The notes below the pieces were generated by a model, which was given only the letters and a program-made list of their open reading frames with translations, was not told where the DNA came from and made no database searches. 49,649 bases of DNA from Thermomicrobiales bacterium (GTDB lineage: Bacteria > Chloroflexota > Chloroflexia > Thermomicrobiales > UBA6265): assembly GCA_041390825.1 (NCBI GenBank), contig JAWKPF010000030.1:1-49649 (forward strand), written 5' to 3'. The position numbers were made by a program, and so were the translations under genes. Of the stretch, positions 17,157-25,625 are shown in pieces; within the stretch, counting starts at the first letter, position 1; each line of letters starts with the position of its first letter.

Positions 17157-18023
17157 CTAATTCGATGGCGGTACGTGCGCGCGGCCTTCGGCCGCAATTG
17201 CCTGTCCGGCTCTCATTTCCTCGGTCAGACCGTCGAGACGAGCGAATTCTTCCAATTCATGCCCGAGCTCTTCGAGTTCCTGGCCGCCTGCCATCATCTC
17301 CACGACCTGCTCTCGCGTGACATCGCGCTTGACGAACGTGCCGTAGCTCGAACCGCGGTTCAGGATGGTGAAACGATCACCGATCGGGTACGCGTGATGC
17401 ACGTTGTGGGTGATGAAAATCACCGCGATGCCACGGGCACGGGCCTGCGCGATATATCGCAGCACGACTCCCGCTTCTTTCACACCGAGCGCGGCAGTTG
17501 GTTCGTCGAGGATCAGCACTTTGGCGCCGTTGTAGACCGCGCGCGCGATCGCCACGGACTGTCGCTCGCCACCTGAGAGTGTGCCGACCGCTTGCTGCGT
17601 GTCGCGCACATTGATGCCCATCTTGGCGAGTTCTTCTCGGGTCACGCGATCCGCGAAGTCGAGATCGAACCGCTTGAATGGCCCCCACCCCCTGGTGGGC
17701 TCAGAACCGAGGAAGAAGTTGCGCGAGATGCTCATCAGGGGAATCATCGCGAGATCCTGATAGACGGTCGCGATACCAAGATCGAGCGCGTCCCTCGGGG
17801 ACGAGAAGCGCACTGGCTTTCCCTCGAAGAGATATTCGCCTCGATCGGGAGAAAAGACACCGGAAATGATCTTGATAAGCGTGGATTTTCCGGCGCCGTT
17901 GTCGCCCAGAAGGCAATGCACTTCGCCATAGTGCGCGGCCATGGAGACATGCTCCAACGCCACCACGGTGCCAAAGTACTTGCTGATGTCGCGGAGTTCG
18001 ACTGCTGGAGTCTGTTCGCTCAT
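17157..18023 (-). CDS. Sugar/polyol ABC transporter ATP-binding protein (single-domain, FrcA-like)
   Basis: This 288-residue ATPase has Walker A GDNGAGKSTLIKIISG, the Q-loop TVYQDLAMIP, signature LSGGERQSVAIARA, Walker B VLILDEPTAAL and switch histidine ITHNVHHAY. It has one nucleotide-binding domain, as in the fructose (FrcA)-type systems; RbsA-type proteins of the same ribose-family transporters have two. It overlaps the permease gene by ATGA. The C-terminal tail encodes a palindromic GCGGCC/GGCCGC, but no T-run follows it. It is likely to drive uptake of a sugar or cyclitol; the neighbouring iol genes suggest inositol, which is inference. Confidence 0.9.
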   Translation of the reverse strand: MSEQTPAVELRDISKYFGTVVALEHVSMAAHYGEVHCLLGDNGAGKSTLIKIISGVFSPDRGEYLFEGKPVRFSSPRDALDLGIATVYQDLAMIPLMSISRNFFLGSEPTRGWGPFKRFDLDFADRVTREELAKMGINVRDTQQAVGTLSGGERQSVAIARAVYNGAKVLILDEPTAALGVKEAGVVLRYIAQARARGIAVIFITHNVHHAYPIGDRFTILNRGSSYGTFVKRDVTREQVVEMMAGGQELEELGHELEEFARLDGLTEEMRAGQAIAAEGRAHVPPSN

Positions 18024-19069
18024 CGCGCCGTCACCGCCTGCGATCGCACGAATCGGTTGATCAACACCGCCGAGAGAAGCATGCCGCCGAGCACAAACTG
18101 GAACCAGTCGGCGTCGATGCCAGCGAAAATGATGCCTTGCTGCACCATGCCGAAGATCAACGCGCCGAGCGCCGCGCCAAGCGCAGACCCATAGCCACCG
18201 GTCAAGAGCGTCCCGCCAATCACCACGGCAACAATGGCGTAGAACTCACGATAAGTTCCGCGAAGCACATCTGCGCCACCGAAGCTCGTCACTTGAATCG
18301 TCGCCACCAACCATGCGGACACTGCTGTGGCGACAAAGAGCGTCACCTTGACGCGAGTGGTCGGGACACCGAGGTTACGCGCCGCCTGCAAGCTGCCCCC
18401 AACCCCAGGGATCCAGTTGCCGAATCTGGTGCGGAGAAGCACCCAGGTAGCAATCAGCGTGAGCGCCAGCCACCAGACGATCGAGATCGCGAAGTTGTTT
18501 CCGAAGAGATGGATATCGCTTGCGAAAACCTTCGATGCGGTTTCGAAGCCCGGAAGGTCCTTCAGTCCTCCGACCTGAGTTCGTCCCGTGATCTGGCGCG
18601 TGATGCCGATGGTGGCGCCGCGCACCATGAAGAGCATGGCCAGTGTCACGATGAACGATGGCAAGCCAGTCTTGACGACGACGATGCCGTTGATTACTCC
18701 GATGACGACCGAAAAGACCAGCGCAGCGCCGATCGCCGCCCAATAGTTCCAGCCGTACTCGGCCGAAAGGATGGCAATGATCATGCCGCATGCGCCGATG
18801 GTCGACCCCACAGAGAGGTCGAACTCCCCGCCGATCATCAACAGCGCGACGGCCACCGCGAGAATGCCGAGCTCGGCAGAGACCTCCAGATAGTTCGCGG
18901 CTCCTCGCATCGAGAGGAACCCTCGATCGCCCGCAATGACTGCAAAGATGATCCAAACGACGACCGCACCGGCGATGGCGCCCATTTCTGGCTTGAGCAA
19001 CAGCCGTTTCAGCAAAGGAGTCGACACAGGCTCCATTGGTGGAGCGGTTGCCGAGGAAACCTGGGCCAT
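18020..19069 (-). CDS. Sugar/polyol ABC transporter permease (RbsC/FrcC family)
   Basis: This 349-residue permease starts at the ATG at 19069, 5 bases after AGGTGA. It has about nine to ten hydrophobic segments and the family's signature stretches ALLMIGGEFDLSVGSTIG and INGIVVVKTGLPSFIVTLAM. Near the end come AVVIGGTLLTGGYGSALGA and ALIFGMVQQGIIFAGID. Permeases of this family take up monosaccharides such as ribose, xylose, fructose or myo-inositol. A frame extension of 21 residues upstream (to 19132) overlaps a strong hairpin and is not used in my call. The gene ends with an ATGA overlap into the ATPase. Confidence 0.9.
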   Translation of the reverse strand: MAQVSSATAPPMEPVSTPLLKRLLLKPEMGAIAGAVVVWIIFAVIAGDRGFLSMRGAANYLEVSAELGILAVAVALLMIGGEFDLSVGSTIGACGMIIAILSAEYGWNYWAAIGAALVFSVVIGVINGIVVVKTGLPSFIVTLAMLFMVRGATIGITRQITGRTQVGGLKDLPGFETASKVFASDIHLFGNNFAISIVWWLALTLIATWVLLRTRFGNWIPGVGGSLQAARNLGVPTTRVKVTLFVATAVSAWLVATIQVTSFGGADVLRGTYREFYAIVAVVIGGTLLTGGYGSALGAALGALIFGMVQQGIIFAGIDADWFQFVLGGMLLSAVLINRFVRSQAVTAR

Positions 19070-19097
19070 ACACGTCACCTGTTGTGCGAAGGACTGA

Positions 19098-19130
19098 GGC
19101 ACGACCGGCGCGATTTGCGCCGGCCGTGCC
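19098..19130 (-). promoter_or_regulatory. Strong stem-loop between the binding-protein and permease genes
   Basis: A 14-base-pair stem (one G-U pair on the minus strand) with a 5-base loop fills much of the 84-base gap between the binding-protein stop at 19154 and the permease start at 19069. No T-run follows on the coding strand. As with the pstS-pstC hairpin, it probably stabilises the binding-protein mRNA or attenuates the downstream genes. Confidence 0.8.
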
Positions 19131-19153
19131 ACCCGAGAGCAGTTGTTCCCGAG

Positions 19154-20164
19154 TTATCGGGTGCCGGCCGCGGAGAGTTCCTTGACCTGAGCGGCTGTTT
19201 CCTGGGTCACGAATCCAGGTCCGGTCATGAGAACCGGATTGGCAATCGTGTTGAGGTTGGTGTTGTAAAGCGTCAGGAGCACGATCGGCAGGTAGCCTTG
19301 CAGATACTGCTGCTGATCGATCGCGAAGAGCATATCGCCCGCCTCGATGGCATCGAGCACCTCGGGTGAGAGGTCGAAGGTGGCCAGGGCCATCGATCCG
19401 AGCTGGCCAGATTCGGTAAGTGCCGCCAACGCCGGCGCTGCGCCGGTGGGACCAAGCGTCAGGATGCCGTTGATCGTGTCATCTGCCGTAATGGCAGCAG
19501 AGATGCGCTGCTGCGCACCGGTGGGATCCGCGAGATCGACCGCAACGGTTTCCACCGTTCCGCCGGACTCCGCCAACGCGTCGGTGAAGCCCTGGCATCG
19601 CAGGTCGAGCGCAGCATTGCCAACTTCCTGGTTGACGCAGATCGCATTGGTCACGCCGGCCTCGGCCATTCGCTGACCGCCGCCGTATCCAGCTTCGTAC
19701 TCGGTCTGACCAACGTGCGTGAGGATGCCCAGATCGGCGGCGACGTCGCTACCGGAGTTCATCGAAATGACCGGAATTCCGGCTTCGACGGCTGCGGTGA
19801 TCGACGCCGAGAGCGCATCCGCATCCGGAATCGAAACAACCAGTCCGTCTGGATCGGTCGCGACCGCGGCATCGATCAGCTGCGCCATCGCGACCATATC
19901 GAACGTGCCGGGCGCCTGGTACTGGACGTTGACGCCCATGTCCTCCCCGGCTTGCGCAACGCCATTCTGAACCACCGACCAGAAGGGGTCGGATGCCTGA
20001 CCATGGGACACGACAACGATATCAATATCGGATCGTTCGGTGTCCTGGGCGCTGGCGTCTTGTGCCATTGAAATGCCGCCAAATGCGGCCAGAGCTCCAG
20101 CGAGCGCCCCGCTCTTGAGGACGGTGCGCCGATCAACGGCCGGAGTGAATCCTTCTTCGATCAC
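19154..20164 (-). CDS. Sugar/polyol ABC transporter substrate-binding protein (periplasmic binding protein domain 4 type)
   Basis: The 336-residue protein starts at a GTG at 20164, 6 bases after a perfect AGGAGG. The N-terminus carries a twin-arginine-like signal (DRRTVLKSGALAGALAAFGG, then a short mature start). The mature domain is the ribose-binding-protein fold: DIVVVSHGQASDPFWSVVQNG, AATDPDGLVVSIPD-like first lobe, and AITADDTINGILTLGPTGAA in the hinge and second lobe. It captures the ligand outside the membrane for the permease and ATPase downstream. Ligand identity is unknown; aldoses, fructose and inositol are all bound by relatives. Confidence 0.9.
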   Translation of the reverse strand: MIEEGFTPAVDRRTVLKSGALAGALAAFGGISMAQDASAQDTERSDIDIVVVSHGQASDPFWSVVQNGVAQAGEDMGVNVQYQAPGTFDMVAMAQLIDAAVATDPDGLVVSIPDADALSASITAAVEAGIPVISMNSGSDVAADLGILTHVGQTEYEAGYGGGQRMAEAGVTNAICVNQEVGNAALDLRCQGFTDALAESGGTVETVAVDLADPTGAQQRISAAITADDTINGILTLGPTGAAPALAALTESGQLGSMALATFDLSPEVLDAIEAGDMLFAIDQQQYLQGYLPIVLLTLYNTNLNTIANPVLMTGPGFVTQETAAQVKELSAAGTR

Positions 20165-20282
20165 GAGCTGCCTCCTGCGATGGAAACGTGCGGGAGAGAT
20201 CGATCCACCGTGGACCGATCCATGGCGGAGCCGGAGCGACCAAAGCTCTCGGCGAGCCTTTTCCCTGTACGACAGAAAAAAC

Positions 20283-20310
20283 AGTATCACCGCTTCGGCA
20301 TAATCGGCAA
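20283..20310 (-). promoter_or_regulatory. Putative promoter of the sugar ABC operon
   Basis: On the minus strand TTGCCG (20305-20310) and GATACT (20283-20288) are spaced by 16 bases in the gap between the upstream binding-protein gene stop and the ABC operon start. Both hexamers are imperfect. Confidence 0.35.
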
Positions 20311-20320
20311 CTGTCTCTGC

Positions 20321-21628
20321 TTAGGCATCCAGGACGCCCTCGCGAGCGAGGAAAGCGCGCATCGCGAGATTGGCATTGCGGAGCGCTTCTTCGGCCGACA
20401 GCTCTCCGGCAAGCATCGCGATCAATTCGGTGGCCGCCAGCAGTTCGAGCTGCGGGTAGTAGGGCGAGCGCGGCCGCGGCGTCGAACCAGCAAGCAACTC
20501 CAGCAGATGCGGCAACTCTGGCTGGGCATCGATCGAGGCATCGTCTGCGTAGGCTGCTGAATTGGCCGGTGGCAGCAGGGATCCGATGAGCGAGATCTGC
20601 ACCCGGGTAGAGGTAAGCCAGTCGATAAATTCACGGGCCCTCGCTGCCTGCAAGCTGCCAGCAGGGATGCCGGCAAGCCAGGCGCCTGTCATCGTTTGAC
20701 GCGGAACACTTTGCTGCGCGGGTTGCGCGTTGCTGGCAATCGGCCCTGATTCCCATTCCATCTCGGCTGAACTGCTGGCGAGCACCCCGGACGACCAGAA
20801 ATTCGCCATCATGGCAACCGTCCCCGACTCGAAGCGTTCGGTGTTCGTCGGCTCGCCGGTGGCGGCTGATTCAACGGGGCTCAAAGCTGCCAACGCCTGA
20901 AAGACCTCGGCCGCCGCGATCGCCTCGGAGGTATCGAGCTGGGGCACCATCGTTTGCGGATCGATCAGCTCGCTGCCAAATCCCCTCAGGATTGGCAGGA
21001 AGCTGTTCACCACCTGATGCGGCGTCAGCGACTCGATCGCGAAACCGGCCAACTCTTCATCGCCGAACGCGTTCCCGATCTTGATCGCGAATTCGACCGT
21101 CTCGTTCCAGTCTGTAGGAGACTCGAGACCGAGCCGAGCGAGCCATTCCGGACGCGAGACGAAGAACTGGGCGTTGCCAAGCCACGGCACGCAGCAAGGC
21201 TCGGACTCGCCGGGAAAGCTCGAAAGCGCGCTGACAACCTCGGGTACCTGTGAAAGATACGACTCTGTCTGCTTCAGCGGCGTCAGGAACGTAGAGAACT
21301 GCGGGACCCATACATCGTCGAGTGACACGACATCGAACGTCGGCGCGCGCTGGGTCAGCACCAGGCTCAACTGGCTGTACAGCTCGGCATACTCGAGCGC
21401 GGTCGTCTCGACTTCGAAACCGAGCGACTCTTCGACTGTATCGAGGAGAGGTTCCATCTGCTCCGCATGCGAAGCGAGCAGCGCGACCGAAAGTGGCCGA
21501 TCGTCCTCATCGGCGGCGCGAACTAGCCGCATCGATCGAGAACCAGTAGTCGTCGCCATGCCAAGCACTGCGCCACCCACTGTCGCGGACGCTCCCAGCA
21601 GCACAGCCCGGCGCGTTGCTCGAACCAT
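20321..21628 (-). CDS. Extracellular solute-binding protein (ABC sugar type 1), orphan
   Basis: This 435-residue binding protein (ATG at 21628) has a twin-arginine-like signal, TRRAVLLGASATVGGAVLG. The mature region is typical of the maltose/multiple-sugar binding family: LSVALLASHAEQMEPLL, APTFDVVSLDDVWVPQFSTF, WNETVEFAIKIGNAFGDEELAGFA and GTVAMMANFWSSGVLA. A type 1 binding protein normally works with MalF/MalG-type permeases, which are absent here; the adjacent transporter belongs to the unrelated ribose family. So it may serve permeases elsewhere or be a sensor. It is divergent from the transketolase-inositol operon, sharing a 122-base intergenic region. Confidence 0.85.
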   Translation of the reverse strand: MVRATRRAVLLGASATVGGAVLGMATTTGSRSMRLVRAADEDDRPLSVALLASHAEQMEPLLDTVEESLGFEVETTALEYAELYSQLSLVLTQRAPTFDVVSLDDVWVPQFSTFLTPLKQTESYLSQVPEVVSALSSFPGESEPCCVPWLGNAQFFVSRPEWLARLGLESPTDWNETVEFAIKIGNAFGDEELAGFAIESLTPHQVVNSFLPILRGFGSELIDPQTMVPQLDTSEAIAAAEVFQALAALSPVESAATGEPTNTERFESGTVAMMANFWSSGVLASSSAEMEWESGPIASNAQPAQQSVPRQTMTGAWLAGIPAGSLQAARAREFIDWLTSTRVQISLIGSLLPPANSAAYADDASIDAQPELPHLLELLAGSTPRPRSPYYPQLELLAATELIAMLAGELSAEEALRNANLAMRAFLAREGVLDA

Positions 21629-21702
21629 TGGAAAAATCGACCTCTCCTCGTTCGCACTCTTTGCGGGCACAGTGTACGGCGACGCGTTCCACGCATGCTG
21701 AA

Positions 21703-21731
21703 TTGACAATGAACGGACCGGTCAGTAGCAT
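21703..21731 (+). promoter_or_regulatory. Promoter of the transketolase-inositol operon, with a palindrome in the spacer
   Basis: A consensus -35 TTGACA is followed by a spacer of about 17 bases and a -10 TAGCAT, ending about 20 bases before the first gene. The spacer holds the 8-base palindrome GACCGGTC, a size and position suited to a repressor dimer such as a TetR-family protein. No regulator gene is adjacent. Confidence 0.55.
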
Positions 21732-21750
21732 CCGCCATTGAAGGGCGACC

Positions 21751-22692
21751 GTGGATGCTCCAGCAGCCACGAGGTTCTCGCTCATTAACATCAAGCGAAG
21801 AGGCGACGACGCTTTGACTTCGAAACGACCGTCTGACCGCTCCATTTCGGAGCTCGACGGGCTTTCCGCCCGCACGCGCGAGCTCATTCTGCGATCGGTG
21901 TTCAATGCCGGCGCCGGACACATCGGCGGACCGCTTTCGGTCACCGATATCCTCGTCAATCTCTACTTCGATCGAATCCACATCGATCCAGATCGGCCTC
22001 ACCTGCCGGATCGGGACCGGGTGATTCTGAGCAAGGGGCATTCGTCCATCGCGCTCTACACCGTGTTGGCGCTGCGTGGTTTCTTCCCGGTCGAGGAACT
22101 CGCCACATTCGATGCGATCGACTCCCGGCTGCAAGGCCACCCGTGCATGAAGACGCTGCCGGGAATCGACATGTCGACCGGCTCACTCGGACAGGGACTG
22201 TCGCCTGGAGTCGGCATGGCGCTCGGCGCGCGACATGCAGGGCTCGACTTCCACACCTGGGTGATTCTGGGAGATGGTGAAATCCAGGAAGGCCAAATCT
22301 GGGAAGCCTGCTTCGTCGCATCCAGGTTCGGGCTTGGGAACCTGACTGCAATTCTCGATTACAACAAGCTGCCGCAATTCGGCTGGCCGAGCGAGGAAGG
22401 ATATTCCCGCTCGCGACCGATCGACGATCCCGCGGACAAATTCGCGGCATTCGGCTGGGACACAATCACTTGTGATGGCCATGATCACGAATCACTCCGC
22501 TCGGCTTTCGATCGAGCAGAGCGCGCGACCGATCAACCCGTCGCCATCATTGCAAACACTATCAAGGGGAAGGGCGTCTCCTTTATGGAGGCGAATCACA
22601 ACTGGCACGCGAAAGTGCCGACCCAGCAGGAGCTCGATGACGCGGTGGCCGAGCTTGCTGAGCGATCGCTGATTGGAGCAGGTGCCGCATGA
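21751..22692 (+). CDS. Transketolase, N-terminal (TPP-binding) subunit
   Basis: This 313-residue protein corresponds to the pyrophosphate-binding half of transketolase. GAGHIGGPLSVTDILVNLYF, RVILSKGHSSIALYTVLALRG and MSTGSLGQGLSPGVGMALG line the cofactor site, and VILGDGEIQEGQIWEA begins the GDG...N thiamine diphosphate motif that ends in LDYNK. It starts with a GTG at 21751 after GAAGGG; a downstream TTG at 21814 is possible. The partner half is the next gene, joined by an ATGA overlap. Split transketolases act on sugar phosphates in the pentose pathway or, in some catabolic clusters, on special ketoses; here the context is inositol catabolism. Confidence 0.92.
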   Translation: MDAPAATRFSLINIKRRGDDALTSKRPSDRSISELDGLSARTRELILRSVFNAGAGHIGGPLSVTDILVNLYFDRIHIDPDRPHLPDRDRVILSKGHSSIALYTVLALRGFFPVEELATFDAIDSRLQGHPCMKTLPGIDMSTGSLGQGLSPGVGMALGARHAGLDFHTWVILGDGEIQEGQIWEACFVASRFGLGNLTAILDYNKLPQFGWPSEEGYSRSRPIDDPADKFAAFGWDTITCDGHDHESLRSAFDRAERATDQPVAIIANTIKGKGVSFMEANHNWHAKVPTQQELDDAVAELAERSLIGAGAA

Positions 22693-23675
22693 CGTTGAGA
22701 GTGACCACGCTGGCTCCACGACCCTGGACCAACGCCGCGTTGCGCGAGGTTTGGGGCCAAACACTCTGTGACCTTACCGCTGCCGGCGCAAACGCCGTTG
22801 TGCTCGACGGCGATCTCGCCAATTCCACGCGCGCCGACATTTTCGCGGATTGTTACCCAGATCGATTCTTCGAAATGGGGATAGCCGAGCAGAACATGGC
22901 GGGCGTCGCGGCGGGCATGGCAACGCTGGGGTACACGCCCTGGCTCAGCAGTTTCGCCGCGTTTCTGACCAGTCGCGATCTCGACCAAATCCGGGTGGTC
23001 ATCGCCCAACCGGGACTCGACGTGAAGATCTGCGGCGGCTATTCAGGCATCCTCACCGGAAAGACGGGCAAGACCCACCAGTCGGTGGAAGACATCGCCA
23101 CGTTCCGCGCGCTTCCGGGTATCGATGTCATCGCCCCGGCCGATGGACAGGAACTGAAGGCATCCATGACGGCGATTGCTGTCTCCGGGCGACCGACCTA
23201 TTTGCGGCTGACACGGGATGCCTCGCCGGTTATCTTCCCCGAAAACTATGAGTTCGAGATCGGACGTGCCGTGCTACTCCGTGAGGGCGGCGATCTCGGT
23301 ATTGTCTCGACCGGTGTGCAAACCGTACGCGCTCTCGACGTTGCAGAGCGACTCGCCGAGCGCGGAATCGAATCCTCTGTGCTCCATGTCCCGACGATCA
23401 AGCCGATCGATATCGACGCAATCGTCGAGATCGCCGAGCGCACGAACCTGGTCCTGACCGCCGAGGATCATTCGGTGATCGGCGGATTGGGTGGCGCGGT
23501 GGCGGAGGTGCTGGGCGAGCACCGACCGACACTGATGAGGCGAGTCGGCATTCAGGACAGGTTCGGCGAATCCGGGCCCAACGACGCGCTGCTCGAGAAA
23601 TACGGTCTCTCCGTTGATGCGATGTTCGGCCGGGCGCTCGACCTGCTCGGCAGCAAAGGAAGTACTGAAGCATGA
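22689..23675 (+). CDS. Transketolase, C-terminal subunit
   Basis: The 328-residue second half of transketolase carries the pyrimidine-binding and C-terminal domains: DGDLANSTRADIF, FFEMGIAEQNMAGVAAGMA (the glutamate that activates thiamine diphosphate), GKTGKTHQSVEDIATFRALPG and GGLGGAVAEVLGEH. It overlaps the upstream subunit (ATGA) and the downstream dehydrogenase (ATGA), so the three are made together. It is expected to pair with the N-terminal subunit in a heterotetramer. Confidence 0.92.
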   Translation: MTLRVTTLAPRPWTNAALREVWGQTLCDLTAAGANAVVLDGDLANSTRADIFADCYPDRFFEMGIAEQNMAGVAAGMATLGYTPWLSSFAAFLTSRDLDQIRVVIAQPGLDVKICGGYSGILTGKTGKTHQSVEDIATFRALPGIDVIAPADGQELKASMTAIAVSGRPTYLRLTRDASPVIFPENYEFEIGRAVLLREGGDLGIVSTGVQTVRALDVAERLAERGIESSVLHVPTIKPIDIDAIVEIAERTNLVLTAEDHSVIGGLGGAVAEVLGEHRPTLMRRVGIQDRFGESGPNDALLEKYGLSVDAMFGRALDLLGSKGSTEA

Positions 23676-24694
23676 CCTCGCCAGCATCGATCCAGATTGG
23701 CGTTTTTGGAGCAGGGCGCATCGGCTATCGGCACGCCCGAACGGTTGCGAACGAGATTCAGGGCGCAAAGCTCGCCGCAATCTGCGATGTGCATCTCGAG
23801 TCTGCTCAAAAGCTGGCTGACACCACAGGATGCGACCGGGTCACCGCCGATCCCGCCGATATCTTCGAAGATCCCGCGATCGATGCGGTCATCATTGGCA
23901 CATCGACCGATTCTCACGCCCCGCTGATCGAAGCTGCCGCAGCAGCCGGCAAGCAGATCTTTTGCGAGAAGCCGATCGCGCTCGATCTGGAAACAACCGA
24001 CCGGGCGATCGCCGCAGCGGAAGTTGCCGGAGTTCAGCTGCAGATCGGATTTCAACGCCGATTCGACAAGGCCTACGCCAAGGCCTCGAAAATGATCCAC
24101 GATGGCAGGCTCGGAAACATCGAGGTCGTGCGCGACACTATGCGCGACCCGAATCCACCACATGAGGCGTACATTCCCACCAGTGGCGGTCTCTTTCGCG
24201 ACATGGTCATCCATGACTTCGACTGCGTGCGCTGGTTGATGGGATGCGAGCCAGTGGAAGTTTTCGCCATGGGTGCGAATCTGGTCGACCCTGTCTTCGC
24301 CAAGTACAACGATATCGATACCTGCACCGTGAACATTCGCTTCGAGTCCGGCTCACTCGGCGCTATCGATGCCAGCCGCCGCTCGGGTTTCGGCTACGAC
24401 GTGCGCACAGAGATCTTCGGTTCGAACGGCGCAGTGATGATCGGTGACGGACGCGAAACCCCACTCTTTCGTTATGACAGCGAAGGCGTTTGGAGCGATC
24501 ACATTTACTGGTTCCTGGAGCGATTCGACGAGGCTTATGTCGAGGAAATCCGCGCCTTCGTGAACTGCTTGCGGCAGGATTCCCCTGTGCCCATCACGGG
24601 CGCTGACGGGCGAGCCGCGCTGGCGATGGCATATGCCGCCGAGGCTTCGATTCAGGAAAACGCCCCTGTGCCAATGAGCCGGTTTATGCGTTGA
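23672..24694 (+). CDS. Gfo/Idh/MocA-family oxidoreductase, inositol 2-dehydrogenase-like (IolG)
   Basis: The 340-residue protein has the NAD-binding Rossmann motif IGVFGAGRIGYRHARTV, the family EKP motif in QIFCEKPIALD, and the catalytic segment GGLFRDMVIHDFDCVRWLMG with the D-x3-H active-site pattern of myo-inositol dehydrogenases. In the iol pathway IolG oxidises myo-inositol to 2-keto-myo-inositol with NAD+. Linkage to iolB and iolD supports that role, though family members act on many polyols. It overlaps the transketolase C-subunit by ATGA. Confidence 0.85.
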   Translation: MTSPASIQIGVFGAGRIGYRHARTVANEIQGAKLAAICDVHLESAQKLADTTGCDRVTADPADIFEDPAIDAVIIGTSTDSHAPLIEAAAAAGKQIFCEKPIALDLETTDRAIAAAEVAGVQLQIGFQRRFDKAYAKASKMIHDGRLGNIEVVRDTMRDPNPPHEAYIPTSGGLFRDMVIHDFDCVRWLMGCEPVEVFAMGANLVDPVFAKYNDIDTCTVNIRFESGSLGAIDASRRSGFGYDVRTEIFGSNGAVMIGDGRETPLFRYDSEGVWSDHIYWFLERFDEAYVEEIRAFVNCLRQDSPVPITGADGRAALAMAYAAEASIQENAPVPMSRFMR

Positions 24695-24705
24695 GGAGGG
24701 TCCCA

Positions 24706-25599
24706 GTGAACCCACGCGAACTCTTGCTGCATTCCGCGGTCGATCCCGGCGACGGTGTCCTCATTCATGTCGATGCCGAAATCGCCGAATGGGAGTTCAT
24801 CGGCCTCACCGTTCACCGGCTCGCGAAAGGGTCGCCGCTCCAGATCGAGAGCAACGGCACCGAATATGCCCTCGTGCTCCTGAGCGGCTCGTGCACAGTG
24901 GTTTCCGATGGTGAGCGCGTCGCGCTCGGTCCCCGCGCGAACATCTTCGATGATCCCCCATGGGCGTACTACCTGCCAGTCGGATCCACATGCTCGATCG
25001 AGGCCGAGACTCTTTCGGAGATCGCGGTTTGCCGGTCGAAGGCCTCTTCCAGGTTCCCTCCGAGACTCATCACGCCCAGCGATGTGGCAGTCGAGATTCG
25101 TGGAGCCGGAAATGCCAGCCGCGAGATTCGTCACGTCATCAAACCTGAGTTTCCGGCTGATTCGCTCCTGATCGTCGAGGTCATCACACCGAGCGGAAAC
25201 TGGTCGAGCTATCCCCCGCACAAGCATGACATCCACGACATGCCGCGCGAGGCCGACCTCGAGGAGATCTATTACTACCGTATCGACTCTCCCGATGGCT
25301 TCGGCCTGCAGCGCCTCTACACTGCTGACGGTACGATCGACGAAGCCTTCGTCATTCGGGATGGCGACCTGCTCCTGGTGCCGTTCGGTTATCACGCCTT
25401 CGCCGTCGCCCAGGGATACACCGGCTACTACCTCAATGTGTTGGCAGGCGACGAGCCAGTGCGCACGATGCAACCATCGGACGATCCAAAGCACGCCTGG
25501 GTACGGGCGACCTGGAGCGACGACATGAACGATGGCATCGGCAGCTGGAAGGACATCGCCGACAAGATCAACGGCGACGCCGGCAAGCGGCCAAGCTGA
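24706..25599 (+). CDS. iolB: 5-deoxy-glucuronate isomerase (IolB)
   Basis: The bicupin fold of IolB is recognised by the metal-binding stretch SSYPPHKHDIHDMPREADLEEIYYYR and by the C-terminal LLVPFGYHAFAVAQGYTGYYLNVLAG. The enzyme converts 5-deoxy-D-glucuronate, the product of IolD, into 5-deoxy-2-keto-D-gluconate. I chose the GTG at 24706 (297 residues), 6 bases after GAGGAGG; the in-frame TTG at 24691 lies within that Shine-Dalgarno region. It sits between iolG-like and iolD genes. Confidence 0.9.
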   Translation: MNPRELLLHSAVDPGDGVLIHVDAEIAEWEFIGLTVHRLAKGSPLQIESNGTEYALVLLSGSCTVVSDGERVALGPRANIFDDPPWAYYLPVGSTCSIEAETLSEIAVCRSKASSRFPPRLITPSDVAVEIRGAGNASREIRHVIKPEFPADSLLIVEVITPSGNWSSYPPHKHDIHDMPREADLEEIYYYRIDSPDGFGLQRLYTADGTIDEAFVIRDGDLLLVPFGYHAFAVAQGYTGYYLNVLAGDEPVRTMQPSDDPKHAWVRATWSDDMNDGIGSWKDIADKINGDAGKRPS

Positions 25600-25625
25600 A
25601 CCTGGTCATCCCAGCGGAGGGCTCG

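Noticed and set aside
17181..17195. GCGGCC-TTC-GGCCGC hairpin as a terminator between convergent genes
   Set aside because: It lies in the coding tail of the ABC ATPase and has no T-run on either strand.
18137..19369. Plus-strand open frame of 410 codons
   Set aside because: It is the complement of the permease and binding-protein genes, full of Arg, His and Asp, with no motif.
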